A stretch of 64,000 nt of DNA from Laguncularia racemosa (Eukaryota > Streptophyta > Magnoliopsida > Myrtales > Combretaceae). The DNA is taken from assembly GCA_037954665.1 (NCBI GenBank), contig JBBMOL010000023.1:4898001-4962000 (forward strand), given 5' to 3'. Shown here piece by piece: positions 1 to 10,814 of this stretch; positions within the stretch are counted from its first letter, which is position 1; each line of letters opens with the position of its first letter. The notes under the pieces were generated by a model. The model was not told the origin of the DNA. It did not search any database and saw only the letters and a program-made list of their open reading frames with translations. The translations under genes were made by a program, and so were the position numbers.

Positions 1-1560
1 ATCATTTATTAAAATCATGTCACATAATAAAGGTTCTTCATCAATATGCTTTGCAACAACAAATTTACCATGCAAATCTTTCTTATATATTCCCAAAGAA
101 AATCTTTTTTATATATTTCTTCTAAATTTGAATCCTCTCATGCTTAAAAAAAAAAATCATATTACATATTTTCCTTCCAAATTCGGATTCTTTTAAACTT
201 AAAATTTGTCTTCATCCTCAAAGTCATCATCCTCTAGAATCCCATACTTGCTCTAATGCGAACCTATTGTATGTAATAATGAAAACTTGATATCTTCACA
301 TAAGCATGCTGTAATCTTTTAGATTCATCATACTCGCTTGCTACTTTTTCTTTCATGCCCCTTATCTTATTGATAACGACATCCACTTTCCCAGCTCTTT
401 AAGATTTCTTCATCTTATAATGGGATACTTCCTCTTCTTTCTTTTTTTTTGTTCATTCTATTTTTTTTTTTTCATGGATGAATAGGTACCACGTCGACTC
501 TTTGTAGGTGCTTTTTCTTTGGAGAGGTGTTCGTGCTGACGGTCTCCACTGGATGCTAAGAATTGGACAGGGATGACGGAGCTCTGCCATTGCACATGCG
601 GCTTTTCCATTACCCTGCCAGATTTCCCAGCATTGAAGAAGGGGATGTTATCGTAGAAGGTCCATCAACGGACTAGGACGTAGAAACCAAATTCCAAAAG
701 TGATTTGGTTTAAACTTGCACTCAACTTCCCAGGAAGTTTCTCTACCATGGCATAGAATCCGGAATAGCTTACACTAGATCAAATGGGCCCTTTTCCAGC
801 TCGTGCTCTAAACACACCATGACACGCCCCGGTGAGACGAGCAAACCTCTGGTCTACAATCCGCGAAACCCAGATATATGGACTAATGCTACAAGGTATG
901 CATCACAGCCTGAGCAAGGAATTACCATTCAACACCAAGATCTTCAACCAACAACCAACATTGAAGAAACGAAACCATGTATGTGACTTTCATTTGAATG
1001 GATAGAATAATGTACCATAACTGATGGTAGCCCTTCATTTCTTTTTCTTTTTTTTTTTAATTATTTTTTTTTCCATATGTGATGAAATGTCGTTACTGAA
1101 CCAAAAAAATAGGAACAATCAAGCGACCAATTGTAATGCGACCAACAAATCAACAAAACAACTGCTAAAGAAAGATGAGATCGAGCGTCCAAACCAAAGT
1201 GATGATTGGTGATTAAGATCAGATTTTTCTATTCAACAATAGTGAACAAATTGTAGTAGATCCTTGCTGGACCTTCATTAGTAACAACTCATGGTACAAC
1301 AATTGTATCTCCTTCTTGGCAACTAAAATATTACATAAGCTATATATCTCATGCAATATGTATATCTTATTTGTCGAGTCTTTCTTTTGTTTCAATTTTT
1401 TTTTTCGACTCCATATAAGCTGCCAAGGCCTGGGATTTTTTTAAAGTTTAGATCAGGAAGAAATTTCTAGTTTTAACATGTTTGCAGAATTTGAAAGATC
1501 TGGAAAAGTTTGAGCAGAAATGTCTTTGACTTTTAGTTTTTTTGAGACTAGTAGGAAGTT
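1..1560. other. No gene recognised; AT-rich DNA with one less AT-rich stretch
   Basis: The stretch is mostly AT-rich with T-rich homopolymers near 440-475 and 1045-1070. From about 480 to 900 the composition is more balanced, and the minus strand holds short open segments in several frames that I could not match to any family. Because recognisable same-strand gene fragments follow at 1571-3150, this part may be a further decayed fragment, but that is inference. A 62-residue plus-strand open frame at 1024-1212 starts in a poly-T tract and looks accidental. Confidence 0.4.
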
Positions 1561-1570
1561 TGGGAATATG

Positions 1571-2040
1571 CTAAAGTTCTGTGCAATTTTCGATTACAAG
1601 TCTCCAAAGCCAAGACAGGGTACCAATCTCTTCTGGTAATTCACTCATCCTCGTTTTGATTATCCTCAACCCCTTCAGCTTAGACGGCTTCCCAATATTC
1701 TTAGGAACTTCGTTGAGGTTATGACATCTCACAAGGCCTAACTCCTCCAAATTTTCCAGGTTTGAGAGATTTAGGACTGCTACCATTAGTTTGCAAGTAA
1801 CTGACAGACTTGGCAGGCTACTGGGGTGCTCGGAAGAGCTTGAAGTTCATCACAAGCAGACAAGTCAAGGGCTTCAAGATGTGAAAACTTGATAATACTC
1901 TCTGGAAGCATCACAATTTCTGTCTGACACAATCGCAATGTCATCAAAGAGCATTGTCCCCCGATATCCACAAAAAATTTCTCCCTTTAAGTTCAAGAAG
2001 CACTTCCAGGAGTGGAAGGAATTGATATAGATCCTTTACT
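1571..2040 (-). pseudogene. NLR (TIR-NBS-LRR type) leucine-rich-repeat fragment
   Basis: Two minus-strand open segments (1971-1786 and 1786-1571) join across a frameshift into a run of plant leucine-rich repeats. Visible signatures are MLPESIIKFSHLEALDLSAC, NLENLEELGLVRCHNLNEVP and MSELPEEIGTLSWLWRL, with the 23-24 residue spacing of NLR repeats. The SLPSLP-like stretch at the frameshift followed by a CKLM-like segment resembles the C-terminal LRR of TIR-NBS-LRR resistance proteins, which recognise pathogen effectors in the cytoplasm. Upstream on the same strand (2040-1981) another frame reads DLYQFLPLLEVLLELKG, possibly the preceding repeat. No NB-ARC or TIR domain is present, so the piece is a fragment and not a functional gene. 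It directly follows CPL1-like and P450-like fragments of the same orientation. The LRR call is safe; the TIR class is inferred. Confidence 0.75.
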
Positions 2041-2174
2041 ACAAAAGATTGATGTTCTTATAAACTGGTTTTGACCGTACCAAGAAATTTCATAAGAGTA
2101 ATTGAGTCCACTGGATTTGACCATCCGCTGTGTTGCTAGCATCAAGAAACCCATGCTGATTGGCTGAAGTCTTC

Positions 2175-2595
2175 TTTGTGATCAGGCCTGAATTTGCTCT
2201 TCTTTTCTTTCCTTTTTAAACCATAGCTCAATAGCAAACTGCAGCTCCATGCTAGAAACTAATGATGGTTTAAATTCCACCTTGGCTCCGCATTTTCTTG
2301 CAATTTCCTATAAAACAACAGCCGAGGACTCATCTTCTTCATCCACAGGAAACTAGCTTCCACGGGATGGCACGCTAGGAACTAGAACATGAAGGAAAGC
2401 TCTCACAGGAATTGGAGGTTCACTTGAAAGCTGCTTGCTTTTGCCCTTGTCTAAATCAGAAGAGGCTTCTGACTTGGAGTAATATCAGGTCAGTATGAAG
2501 CAAGATCCATATGGGATCGTGAATTCCCATGAAGAGCAGATGAGATATCCAAACCGCCCAGATTGTGGATGTAATTGCCTTCACGAGAATTGGAC
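2175..2595 (-). pseudogene. Fragment of CPL1/FRY2-like RNA polymerase II CTD phosphatase (linker and first dsRNA-binding domain)
   Basis: Read on the minus strand, the segment gives GGLDISSALHGNSRSHMDLA, then after a frameshift near 2465 SDLDKGKSKQLSSEPPIPVR, a FLHVLVPSVPSRGS segment, VDEEDESSAVVL, EIARKCGAKVEFKPSLVSSM and ELQFAIELWF. This order matches the region between the phosphatase core and the first double-stranded-RNA-binding domain of plant CPL1/FRY2, a nuclear phosphatase acting on the polymerase II C-terminal domain. In-frame stops replace a residue after PSRGS and one before EIARK, where glutamine (CAG) is usual. The reading stops soon after the first part of the dsRBD. Neither the catalytic core nor the second dsRBD is present. 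It abuts a P450 fragment on one side and an NLR fragment on the other, all in the same orientation. Family recognition is from memory of conserved blocks. Confidence 0.7.
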
Positions 2596-2599
2596 ATGA

Positions 2600-3150
2600 C
2601 GTTACAGCTGTTGCTCCTTGCTTTCCATACCAAAAGCCGTCCTAGAAGTGATTCTAAAATTCATGCACGCTATCTTCATCGAAATATTCACAAGAGATCC
2701 CGCAATAGGAAGCAATCCACTTAATGAGATTTCCAACTTCCCCTTCTCTTAGAGGACGGAAATTCTTAACACGTTTAGCAGTCATCACCTCAGCCATAGC
2801 TATCTTTTGAACCTATCTCCAGTATTCACCATTCGCAAAACCGAGGTTCGTTGAGTTATAAGACAGGATGACTGAGGCTAAAAGGGGCAGTCTTAATCCA
2901 AAGATAACATCATGAGTTTTTCAAAATCTCTTTGACTATCGCGGGAGGTGACGACCCATATTTTGAGGTCAGGTCTCTCAGCACTCGCTGTAGTAAATCA
3001 AAACTGACCATTTGGTGAATGTTTCCTATAAATGGTAGCTTTATGGCCCTGGAGGAAGATTGGAAGCTGACCCTTTAGCTTTGGATCTTTTTCCAATCTT
3101 CATCAACAAGATAAGGAAAAGGAATGATGTTAGAAATTGGGTTATCCATG
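2600..3150 (-). pseudogene. CYP71-like cytochrome P450, N-terminal fragment
   Basis: The minus strand encodes a membrane anchor (FLTSFLFLILLMKIGKRSK), the proline-rich hinge NLPPGP, then after a frameshift KLPFIGNIHQM and LLQRVLRDLTSKYG. An internal deletion joins this to SSPPAIVKEILKNS. Next come LPLLASVILSYNSTNLGFAN, GEYWR, a TAG stop in place of the usual glutamine, KIAMAEVMTAKRVKNFRPLR and EGEVGNLIKWI. Another frame change leads to ITSRTAFGMESKEQ. This is the order of CYP71-clan enzymes, ER-anchored haem monooxygenases of secondary metabolism. The I-helix, the ExxR motif and the haem-binding cysteine are all missing, so there is no catalytic capacity. The P450 reading ends near 2600 and the CPL1-like reading starts within a few bases, giving a sharp fusion point. 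Confidence 0.85.
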
Positions 3151-3249
3151 TTTGAGGTAATGAGTATGGAATGTATTTGTTGTATTTCTCTTTGTTTTGT
3201 GAAAGAGCAGCTCATCAACCATGTATTTATATAGATCATGGGTCAGGGC

Positions 3250-6200
3250 TTACATTTTCATATGTTCCACCAGTTTTGAATGCTGGTCATTTACTTTACT
3301 CAGCTAAAGCCCAAAGGTACTTCAAATTCTTATAACGCATTTTATGTTCCCTTGATAGGTATGAGTTGATTTTCCTCTTTGCCTTAGTTCTACGGCGATT
3401 GAAAATAGTGATAGGTAGGTAACTTGTCACGTGATCTTCCAAAATCAACCTTTTCAAGGACATGTGTACAAAATAAGATTTTTTTACTTGCCAGTTTTTT
3501 TTTTTTTTATTATTATAAGCTTGTCTCCAAATGATTTTTCCTTGTGCTTCTAATTTTCTGTTTTGAATTTCTGGTTCTTTGCATTGTTTTTAATGCTTCG
3601 AATGTCTTGTTTGCCAATGTAGGATAGGGCCATTTTATTGCTATGTTCCATTCATGGCTCCATGCTTATTATCTATCTACAACTCAAGAATTCGATTCAA
3701 TCTTTATCAATGAACATGCTTGATCAAAATGATATTTTTCCCTTGCAATTTCAGGTGATGTAAGGGCTTGATTTATTGACAACTCGACATAAGAACAAAG
3801 TGTGTCCAAGTTTAACGACAGTGATCATTTTCATTGCAACTTTGTTCATAAGTTTTCTTGGAGAGCAAATAGGAACTTCATTCCTCCAAGTTTGCTCTAG
3901 TTGTAATCAGCAACTTTACTAAGTTTGGCAAGAGATAGGGACTTCGTCCCTCTTCTTCCTTTCATCAAGAGTGTGATAGGAACCTCATTCCTTTTTTTGG
4001 TAAAAAAATAGGAACTTCGTTCCTTTTCTTGGTAGAACGTTCTCAACAGGAGCATCCTTATCCACCCCAAGGTCAGATAATACTACTCTCTTGAAGAAAA
4101 CCAGGATCCTTCGTACCATTATTACTTTCACACGATTGCGATTCCCGCATAAGAGTGAGATAGAAGTGTGGCTATGACTTAGGATCCTTTATGCCATTAC
4201 TACATCCGCTTAACCATGGTTCCCACATGTGAGTGTGATGGAAGTGTGATTCTCATGTTCCTTTAAGGATTTAAGGCAAGATATCCCCAAGTTTTAGGTC
4301 CAAGCCATAGACAAGAGTAAGTACTCTCATTTTTGCGTACTTACATGAATAAATCTTATATCGATAGATCATGTATTTCTTTTTATCATTGTAGGCAATA
4401 GAAGTTGGTTTGTCAATTTTATCGGAGTAAAGATGTCATAAGGTCAAGTATAGTAGACCTCAAGTAGAGCAAGCCTTGCATGCAGTAGACCCTAACAAGT
4501 CTTGGGCATAGTGAGCCTTGACCATGGCATGTGTTGCACGTAGAGGGACTTGAGTATTGTAGGCTTAGTGTGTAGTAGGTCTTAGTAGGTCTCAAGCACA
4601 GCTAGTCTCAAGTGGATCAAGTCTTGAGCATAGCGAACTTTGAGTGGACTGGAGGGTCACCATCAAAATGATTGGGTATTGTGCTTTGAAAGAAGAGAGC
4701 TACCTCTATTTGTCACCTAGACTGCACTCTCAAGTAGTTACCTTCTGAGTGGAAGTCTTGGGTAAAGCATGTCAGCTTTGATGTTAGAGTGCATAGCTCT
4801 TTTGAAGAAGATTGGGACATCTATGTGCCATTTGGGGATTGCATCCCTTAACTAGCTATTATTGGTCAAGCATCTCGAAAGCTGTTTTTTTAAGTTGACG
4901 ATGGTGATAGCATTGAAGATCTAAATGATTCGATGAAGCTGCTTTGATATCGAGGTACAAGTTGAGGAGCAAGAATGATGCTTATGTTGATGCATTGCTT
5001 CTTTGTATGCTGCACCTAGAATATCTCTCCTCCCTCAGTTGCTAACATGTCTTATTAAGACGGGATAGCAACTTTTCGATTTTTGGTAAAACCTTTTCTC
5101 TTACAATTTTGTTGTGCCATCTCATCTAATATTGCCTCAAAGGGCCTCTTAGTAGCTTACACTATTTAAATATGTGTAAGTCATTGTGTGCTTAAGAGGT
5201 AATGCCTTCACTTAGCAACAGTGATGCAAAGACCCACTTAGAGGGGCATCATGAATATGAGACTGCTTAGACTCTTAAGATCTAAGAAGCCTCTAAAGTC
5301 ATCTCGTGCATTAGAGCAAAGTCCTCTCTTGCTAGCGATGGTGTATATAAAAAATTTATTTAGAGAAAATATTCAATTGCGCTTAAGCAACGATAATGAC
5401 ATTCATCACCTAAAGTCGTAAGCTCTCTTTTACTAGTCAAGGAGGTATTACCCACTACTTAACTATTTAGTATAAGTTACTAGGAGATTAAAAATACTCC
5501 GTGATAGAAATTTTATTATTGAGTATAAGTAGATTGATTTTCTTACTTAGCTGTAATGGCTTATGATGTGCCTGGGAAGCAACACTCTTACCAGTCTACA
5601 CTGTATATGCCTGACTTTCTATCATGAATCTGGGAGTCAAAGCTCATACTAGTCTACACTGTTCATGCCTGACTTTTTATCGTACGCCTTGGAATAAAAG
5701 CTCTTACCAATCTGCATTGTATATGCTTGACTTTCTGTCATGCGCCTAGGAGTTAAAGCTTTTACCAGTCTGCACTATATATGTCAAGCTTTTCATTGTG
5801 CGCCTAGGAGTCAAAACTCTTACTAGTTAGCATCAATGTTTACACTAGCCCTTATATACTTTGTTTCGGTGAATCATAAATCTTGTATAAATTCCAACAT
5901 GATGATTCATTGGGGCATATGAATAAATTGGCTAAATGTTGCTCAAGTTGAGAAGTAGCTTCATGGCTAACTTTAAAGGAATGAGCAAGTCTTGCTCATA
6001 ATTGGAAGCATTAGCATGAGAGTTAAATGCTAGGGCATCACCTAGGCTTAGGGTGTGAGAGTTGTGATGCTAAGGTATTGCCTGGGCTTAAGGCGTGAGA
6101 GTCGTGATGCCAAGGCTTCACTTAGGCTTAAGGCATGAGAGTTAAGATGTTAGAGCATTACTTAGGCTTAAAGCACAAGTATATAAGACTATACTACAAT

Positions 6201-6420
6201 GAAAAAAAAATGAAACTTTCGTCATTTGTGGCAAATTTTGCTCTTTATTTACAAAATAAATGTCAAGTTTTAACCTTGACTTTAGTGTTTAATAAATCAC
6301 CAATCACTATTAGATGAAGTCTTTCATAAAATATCATTCTTAAGCCTTGACAATCTATCTTCCTCGGATCTTGTATATTGTCATAAGGAGTACACCCTTC
6401 ACCCATCTTCGTTAATGAAA
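3250..6420. repeat. Degenerate tandem-repeat region, probably non-coding LTR-retrotransposon DNA
   Basis: No gene is visible. Several short, diverged direct-repeat blocks follow one another. At about 3865-4035, units built on AGGAACTTCATTCCT recur three to four times. At about 4440-4640 there are units around CAAGTAGAGCAAGCCTTG. At 5565-5830 about four units of roughly 60 bp contain CCAGTCTACACTGTATATGC and GCGCCTAGGAGT. At 6010-6180 units of about 40-50 bp carry TTAGGCTTAAGGCRTGAGAG. Such blocks are common in the long untranslated parts of large plant Ty3/gypsy elements of the Tat/Ogre type. That assignment is inferred, since no coding domain or LTR pair was found here. Confidence 0.5.
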
Positions 6421-6429
6421 CTTTCTATT

Positions 6430-7180
6430 CCCTTATTTCTTTTTTGCTTTTTCTTGCCCCCATGAGAGCCTCACATTCTCTTCTTTCTCTTAGACTTCTC
6501 TTGTGTGTCCTCCCAAGTGGGTAGTGGTGTGCTAGAGGGTTTTGCAATAGCAATCTCTCCCTTTTTGGCATATTCATCGAAAAATGTGGCTTCAGTGAAG
6601 CATGCCTCATTATGCTTGAATAGATTGTTCGTAACAGGAATGAATACGTCCTTTCCCTTTCAATAGCCCTTAATGTACCAATGCCATGTTGAGGGTATGA
6701 GATTGTGATCGTGCAGCCACTTTCTTCCAACCAGTAAGTGATAAGATACGGGCACATCAATCACATGGAACCGTATGGAGCTCTATTTAGGGCCCACTTT
6801 AAAGCTCACATTAACATATCCTAATGTGTTTGTAATTGTGTTAGTGAAACTATTGACAGTAATAGGTTGTCTCACTAGGCGCTGGTTATTTATTCCTATA
6901 GCCTTTAATGTGGACAACGACATTATGTTTATAGAAGAGCCATTGTCTATGAATATCCTATTAATGGGATGCCCATTTAGCATTCTTTCCACATAAAGAG
7001 GACAGTTGTGATTGGGGTTCTTAGCGCACATGTCCGCATCAGTAAAGAGAATTGCATTCTCATGTGTGTTTGCCATTCTTTGTATAGGCTGCGCTAGACT
7101 GCACTCCTCATATTGTCTCTTTGCGATTTGGGTAAGGGCAGTTGCTGCTCAAGTGTACATGCATCCTCATTATTCCCAGT
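6430..7180 (-). pseudogene. Ty3/gypsy retrotransposon protease region, decayed
   Basis: The minus-strand reading ALTQIAKRQYEECSLAQPIQ continues into MANTHENAILFTDADM, then the aspartic-protease core IFIDNGSSINIMSLSTLKAI, and the later block GYVNVSFKVGP. After a stop it continues as FHVIDVPVSYHLLVGRKWLH, the conserved segment that follows the protease flap in plant gypsy polyproteins. The protease would cut Gag-Pol in the element's virus-like particle. The catalytic triplet reads D-N-G, where D-S-G or D-T-G is usual for retropepsins and D-G-G is frequent in plant gypsy elements. No reverse transcriptase, RNase H or integrase follows on the left, so the 3' part of pol is missing. The gag of the same element lies at 9215-10770, separated from this piece by an inserted solo LTR. 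Confidence 0.85.
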
Positions 7181-9209
7181 TGTCGAGTCTAATTTTTTAT
7201 TTCCCATTCCTAATCCAATCTATACTAAACCTTATGCTCATCTAATGTAGACCCTCGACTTGAGTTAGGAATTTCGTTTTATTTTGGAGTCGCCACCCAA
7301 CTGTAGTTGGGAAAGATTGAATTAGGACTAATTGAGCAAACTAGTCCTAATTTGGACCACTGGTCAACATGATTTCCTCTTTTAATTTTTGCGAAAAGAG
7401 GAAAGGAAAAATCAAAGTTTCTGAGTTCGGAAGCTAACCTATTAAAACCCTAAGGTTACCACCCTAATCTCCTAAAATCTAAACCTTATCCGAAATGTCT
7501 TTTATTTATTTTTGTTGTCTTTTTATTTTATTCTTGAATATCCTATTATGAGAAAATGATTTTTATTCCTTTTTAGGGTTGCCCCAAATGGGTGCATACG
7601 TACCTGCTATTCAGAATCAAACTTGTCATAGTTCGCTTTTCCTGAAAAACTTTAGTGTGTTTGTGAATTTTAATTGTGAAATCTCTTTTGATTTATGTTT
7701 TTACCATCTTAATATTTTTCTAAAAAATCTAAGCCTAAGCTTGATAATTTGATATTTGAAAATGATATTTTTAAGGAAAAACCAATTTTGGATTTATTTA
7801 AGAAAATGATTTTTCTAAGTGATAAAAATTCCATTTTTCTATTTTTCAACTCATTTCTACTATTATAAATTTTATTGATTTTTTATTAATTTTTTATAAT
7901 TTTTATTAATTTTTATTGAAAAATTTTCTCATAGATTTTTCATCTATCCTATTCTAAAATCTAAATTTTTATTATTATTCTTTTCTAATATTTTTATTAT
8001 TTTCTTTATAAATTTTCACATTTTTATTATTTATTATTATAATTTTTATTATAATTTTTATTTTTATTATTCATCCTAAATTAAATCCTAAAAAAAAAAC
8101 TAATCTAAATTCCAATATCTTTTCTATTTTTGAATTATATAAAAAATAAATAACTAAAGAAATTCAAAAAATAAATAAATAAATAAAATAACTAAATAAA
8201 TACATAAGAAATTAATAAATAAAATAAAAAAAATCTGAAAATCCGACTTACCTGGATCCGGGTCGGTGCGCGGGTCGGGTCGATCAGACACGACGGCTGG
8301 GGATGCTCGTTGACGGCGTTCCGATGGCCTTTCGAAGCAGGTGAGGTGTCGATTCCTAGGTTTTCGAGGGTGGGGAACTCAGCTGTGGCGGTGGATTTCT
8401 CCAAAAACGCCTCCTGGTGGCTGCTCGACACTTGATCGGTGGTCGCGGGTTGAAGAACTCCAGCAAGGCTTCGATTCTCTCTTTTCCTCACTTTTGATCC
8501 GTGCTTCTGCCTCTCCACTTCATCCTCTATTTATAGGTGCAAGAAATCGAGCTGGATAAGCTCGGATTTCCACTGATTGAAGCAAATCAGATTTGCGGTT
8601 AAAAACCCATCTCCGATTTGTGCAAATCCATTGATTTGTTGCAATTTGATTCCAATTGGATGATGTTTATCTTATTTCTGTTGAAGATCTGTTGGATTTG
8701 TGCAAAAAATCAAATCAAAACGGCCGAAATTCGGATTTTCTCCTCGCCGGCGATCTCGGATGGAGGTTGAAGACGATCACGCGCCCGGCACGTGCTTTCG
8801 CTCTAGCTAATCGGCCGTTGACACGTGTCCAAGGTAGAGAAAAATTTCGCAAAACGCAGATTCTGCTTCCCCCGCGTTTCGAACCCCTGACCAAGCCCTC
8901 CCGCGTACGCACCAGACCAAGGTTTGGACTAGCTGGGCTAGTCCACTTTCGCGATTTTATTATTTTCGCAATTTGCATATATGCAATGCAAATTTTTTTA
9001 TTTTTTTGTATTTTTTGAAATTTCAAAAAATTGTAAAAATTATTTAACCCTTTTTATTATCATTTCTGTAATTATTTTCCAAAATTGATGTATTTTTCCT
9101 ATTTATTTTATTTTTTGAATATTTTTCCTATTTAAAAAAAATGGAAAAAATTGGAGAAAATTGGAAATTTATTATTATTGATCATTAGGGCAAAAATTGG
9201 ATGTTTACA
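7181..9209 (+). mobile_element. Solo LTR of a gypsy-like family (family A), 2,029 bp
   Basis: The element begins TGTCGAGTCTAATTTT and ends GGATGTTTACA, giving canonical TG...CA ends. It is flanked by the same 5-bp sequence CCAGT at 7176-7180 and 9210-9214, the target-site duplication expected of LTR retrotransposons. It interrupts an older minus-strand gypsy element between gag and protease. Two homologous copies lie at 20775-22591 and 22592-24252, sharing the block around 7246-7370, the TACGTACC block near 7600 and the 3' end. A TATA-like CTATTTATAG at 8527-8536 is conserved in all three, which suggests plus orientation. No internal domain remains, so it most likely arose by LTR-LTR recombination. 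Open frames of 70-120 codons between 8190 and 9030 lie in the less AT-rich part of the LTR and are not genes. Confidence 0.9.
8527..8536 (+). promoter_or_regulatory. TATA-like box of the family A LTR
   Basis: CTATTTATAG occurs here and at the matching place in the other two LTR copies (22048-22057 and 23763-23772). It is retained although surrounding bases differ, which fits the LTR promoter core. Activity is not shown by the sequence. Confidence 0.5.
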
Positions 9210-9214
9210 CCAGT

Positions 9215-10770
9215 CATAGCTTCTTATGCATTATGTACCTTGGCATGTGACATATCTCCTTCTTTTGTGTTAGGATTGTGATTGATGGTACTTGTAGTAC
9301 CCCGTTGATTATTATGTGCAGGAAGTAGATTATTATAGATATAATTATTTTCTATGATAAGTTCCCCATTATAGACCTTATCATTGAAATATTTTTCAAA
9401 GTCCAATACTCTTTCGTAGGGTGGCCTATAAACCTATGATACTTGCAAAACTTAGAATCATTTTTCTCATTTTGTATTGGTAAATGATCCACTCTTGAGA
9501 GCTTGATATTCTCATCTCGTAACCACTAATCAAACAAGGCATGTACCTTTCCCATTGGGTATAGGAAAGGGGGAATTGATGTAGATCGTCGGGATATATC
9601 ATTCATTGGCTTCTTATTGTCCCTAGGGGTCTTAACTTGGGCCGAGCTAGCAGATGTTGCTCGTTTCCCAAACCTCCCATTTTCTCTTCGTTATCTTGCA
9701 ACAGAATTATTAGTTCTCCTTGCAATCTCGACTATTGCAGAAAAAGATCTTAAATTAAGATTCTCTAAGTAGACTGCATACTCAATGAACATCAATTGGA
9801 TGTAAATCTTCACTAGCTCCCTCTCATCATATACGTCTTGGATGTCCAATGTTCGCTCTCTGAAGCATTCTATATAATCCATTAAGTCTTCCTTGGGATA
9901 TTGCCGTGTTCTTTCTATATCCGTGATCATGACACATTCCTAAGTAGAGAAGAATTTCTCTAGGAATAGCTTACACATAGACCCCCATGAATCAACTGAC
10001 CCTGTAGGGAGATTGACATACCAAGTGTATGCCTTTTTAGTCAGTGATTTGGAAAATTCTTTGAGCTTTAGATCATCATCCAACCTGTATACCTCCAAGG
10101 TCTCAATAAACTTAAGTAAATGTTTTTTGGCGCTCTCTTTCTTGCCATTGAACAGGATGAAGTTATGACTAACATAGTCCTTAGGATATAGCTTTTCAAC
10201 ATTATGCTGATGGTAAGGGAGTCTTAACTTTAGTACTCCCATAGTTGACTTTGCTTATATTTCTTTTAAGTATATGTCCAAGTCTTTCTTTGTTACAAAG
10301 AAAGTCTTTAGGGCAGATACCATGGAAGCAGGTGTAGGAGTAGGCTGATGGTTAAATCCACTAAGAGTATTGGGAGGTGGAACATATGGTTGAGTGGTTT
10401 GCTCCTGAGGAATGTTCTCCTCATCTATAGGAGGGTTAATGAGATGAACTGCATGTGATGGAGTTGCATGGGCAGCACCTTGCTGCATAACAATGTTGGT
10501 GTTTAGCGAAGCCACACCTTATTGCACAGTAGCAGTAGTAGCTAACCCTGTGACAAGTGGTGCAAGCATGGTCATAAATTGATTCAAAGCCCTTGTGTTC
10601 TCCTGCATAGTTTGCATCATGTGTGCAAGATCTATGGGAGCCCCAAGCTGTGAATTGCCTTGACTAATATTCTGCAGTATTTGAGGTAAGTTTTATTCCA
10701 TTAGTTCAGTGTTAGAATCTTTTTCTTGATAAATATTATCAGATGGTCCTCTCTTCTTAGGGGGTGCCAT
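9215..10770 (-). pseudogene. Ty3/gypsy gag, decayed
   Basis: Translation starts at MAPPKKRGPSDNIYQEKDSN (ATG complement at 10768-10770) and runs left through a low-complexity N-terminal region, the retrotransposon Gag core (EFSKSLTKKAYTWYVNLPTG, SWGSMCKLFLEKFF), and the downstream block YPKEDLMDYIECFRERTLDI. It ends with a degenerate zinc-knuckle-like segment, FCKYHRFIGHPTKEYWTLKN. Gag packages the element RNA into cytoplasmic particles. Five or more in-frame TAA/TAG codons break the frame, several where a glutamine codon is plausible, which fits C-to-T decay of methylated DNA (inference). The 5' LTR and primer-binding region lie just upstream (10771-11494). Pol continues beyond the solo LTR insertion at 7181-9209. 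Confidence 0.9.
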
Positions 10771-10814
10771 TATTCTTCTATCACTTAACTTTGTCCCCAA
10801 TGGAGTTGCCAAAA

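Noticed and set aside
1373..1382. TGTCGAGTCT resembling the start of the family A LTR
   Set aside because: The similarity ends after about ten bases and no LTR sequence follows.
8192..9026. Open frames of 72-120 codons on both strands
   Set aside because: They lie wholly inside the solo LTR, in its less AT-rich promoter-proximal part. They are not conserved as frames in the other LTR copies and show no domain.
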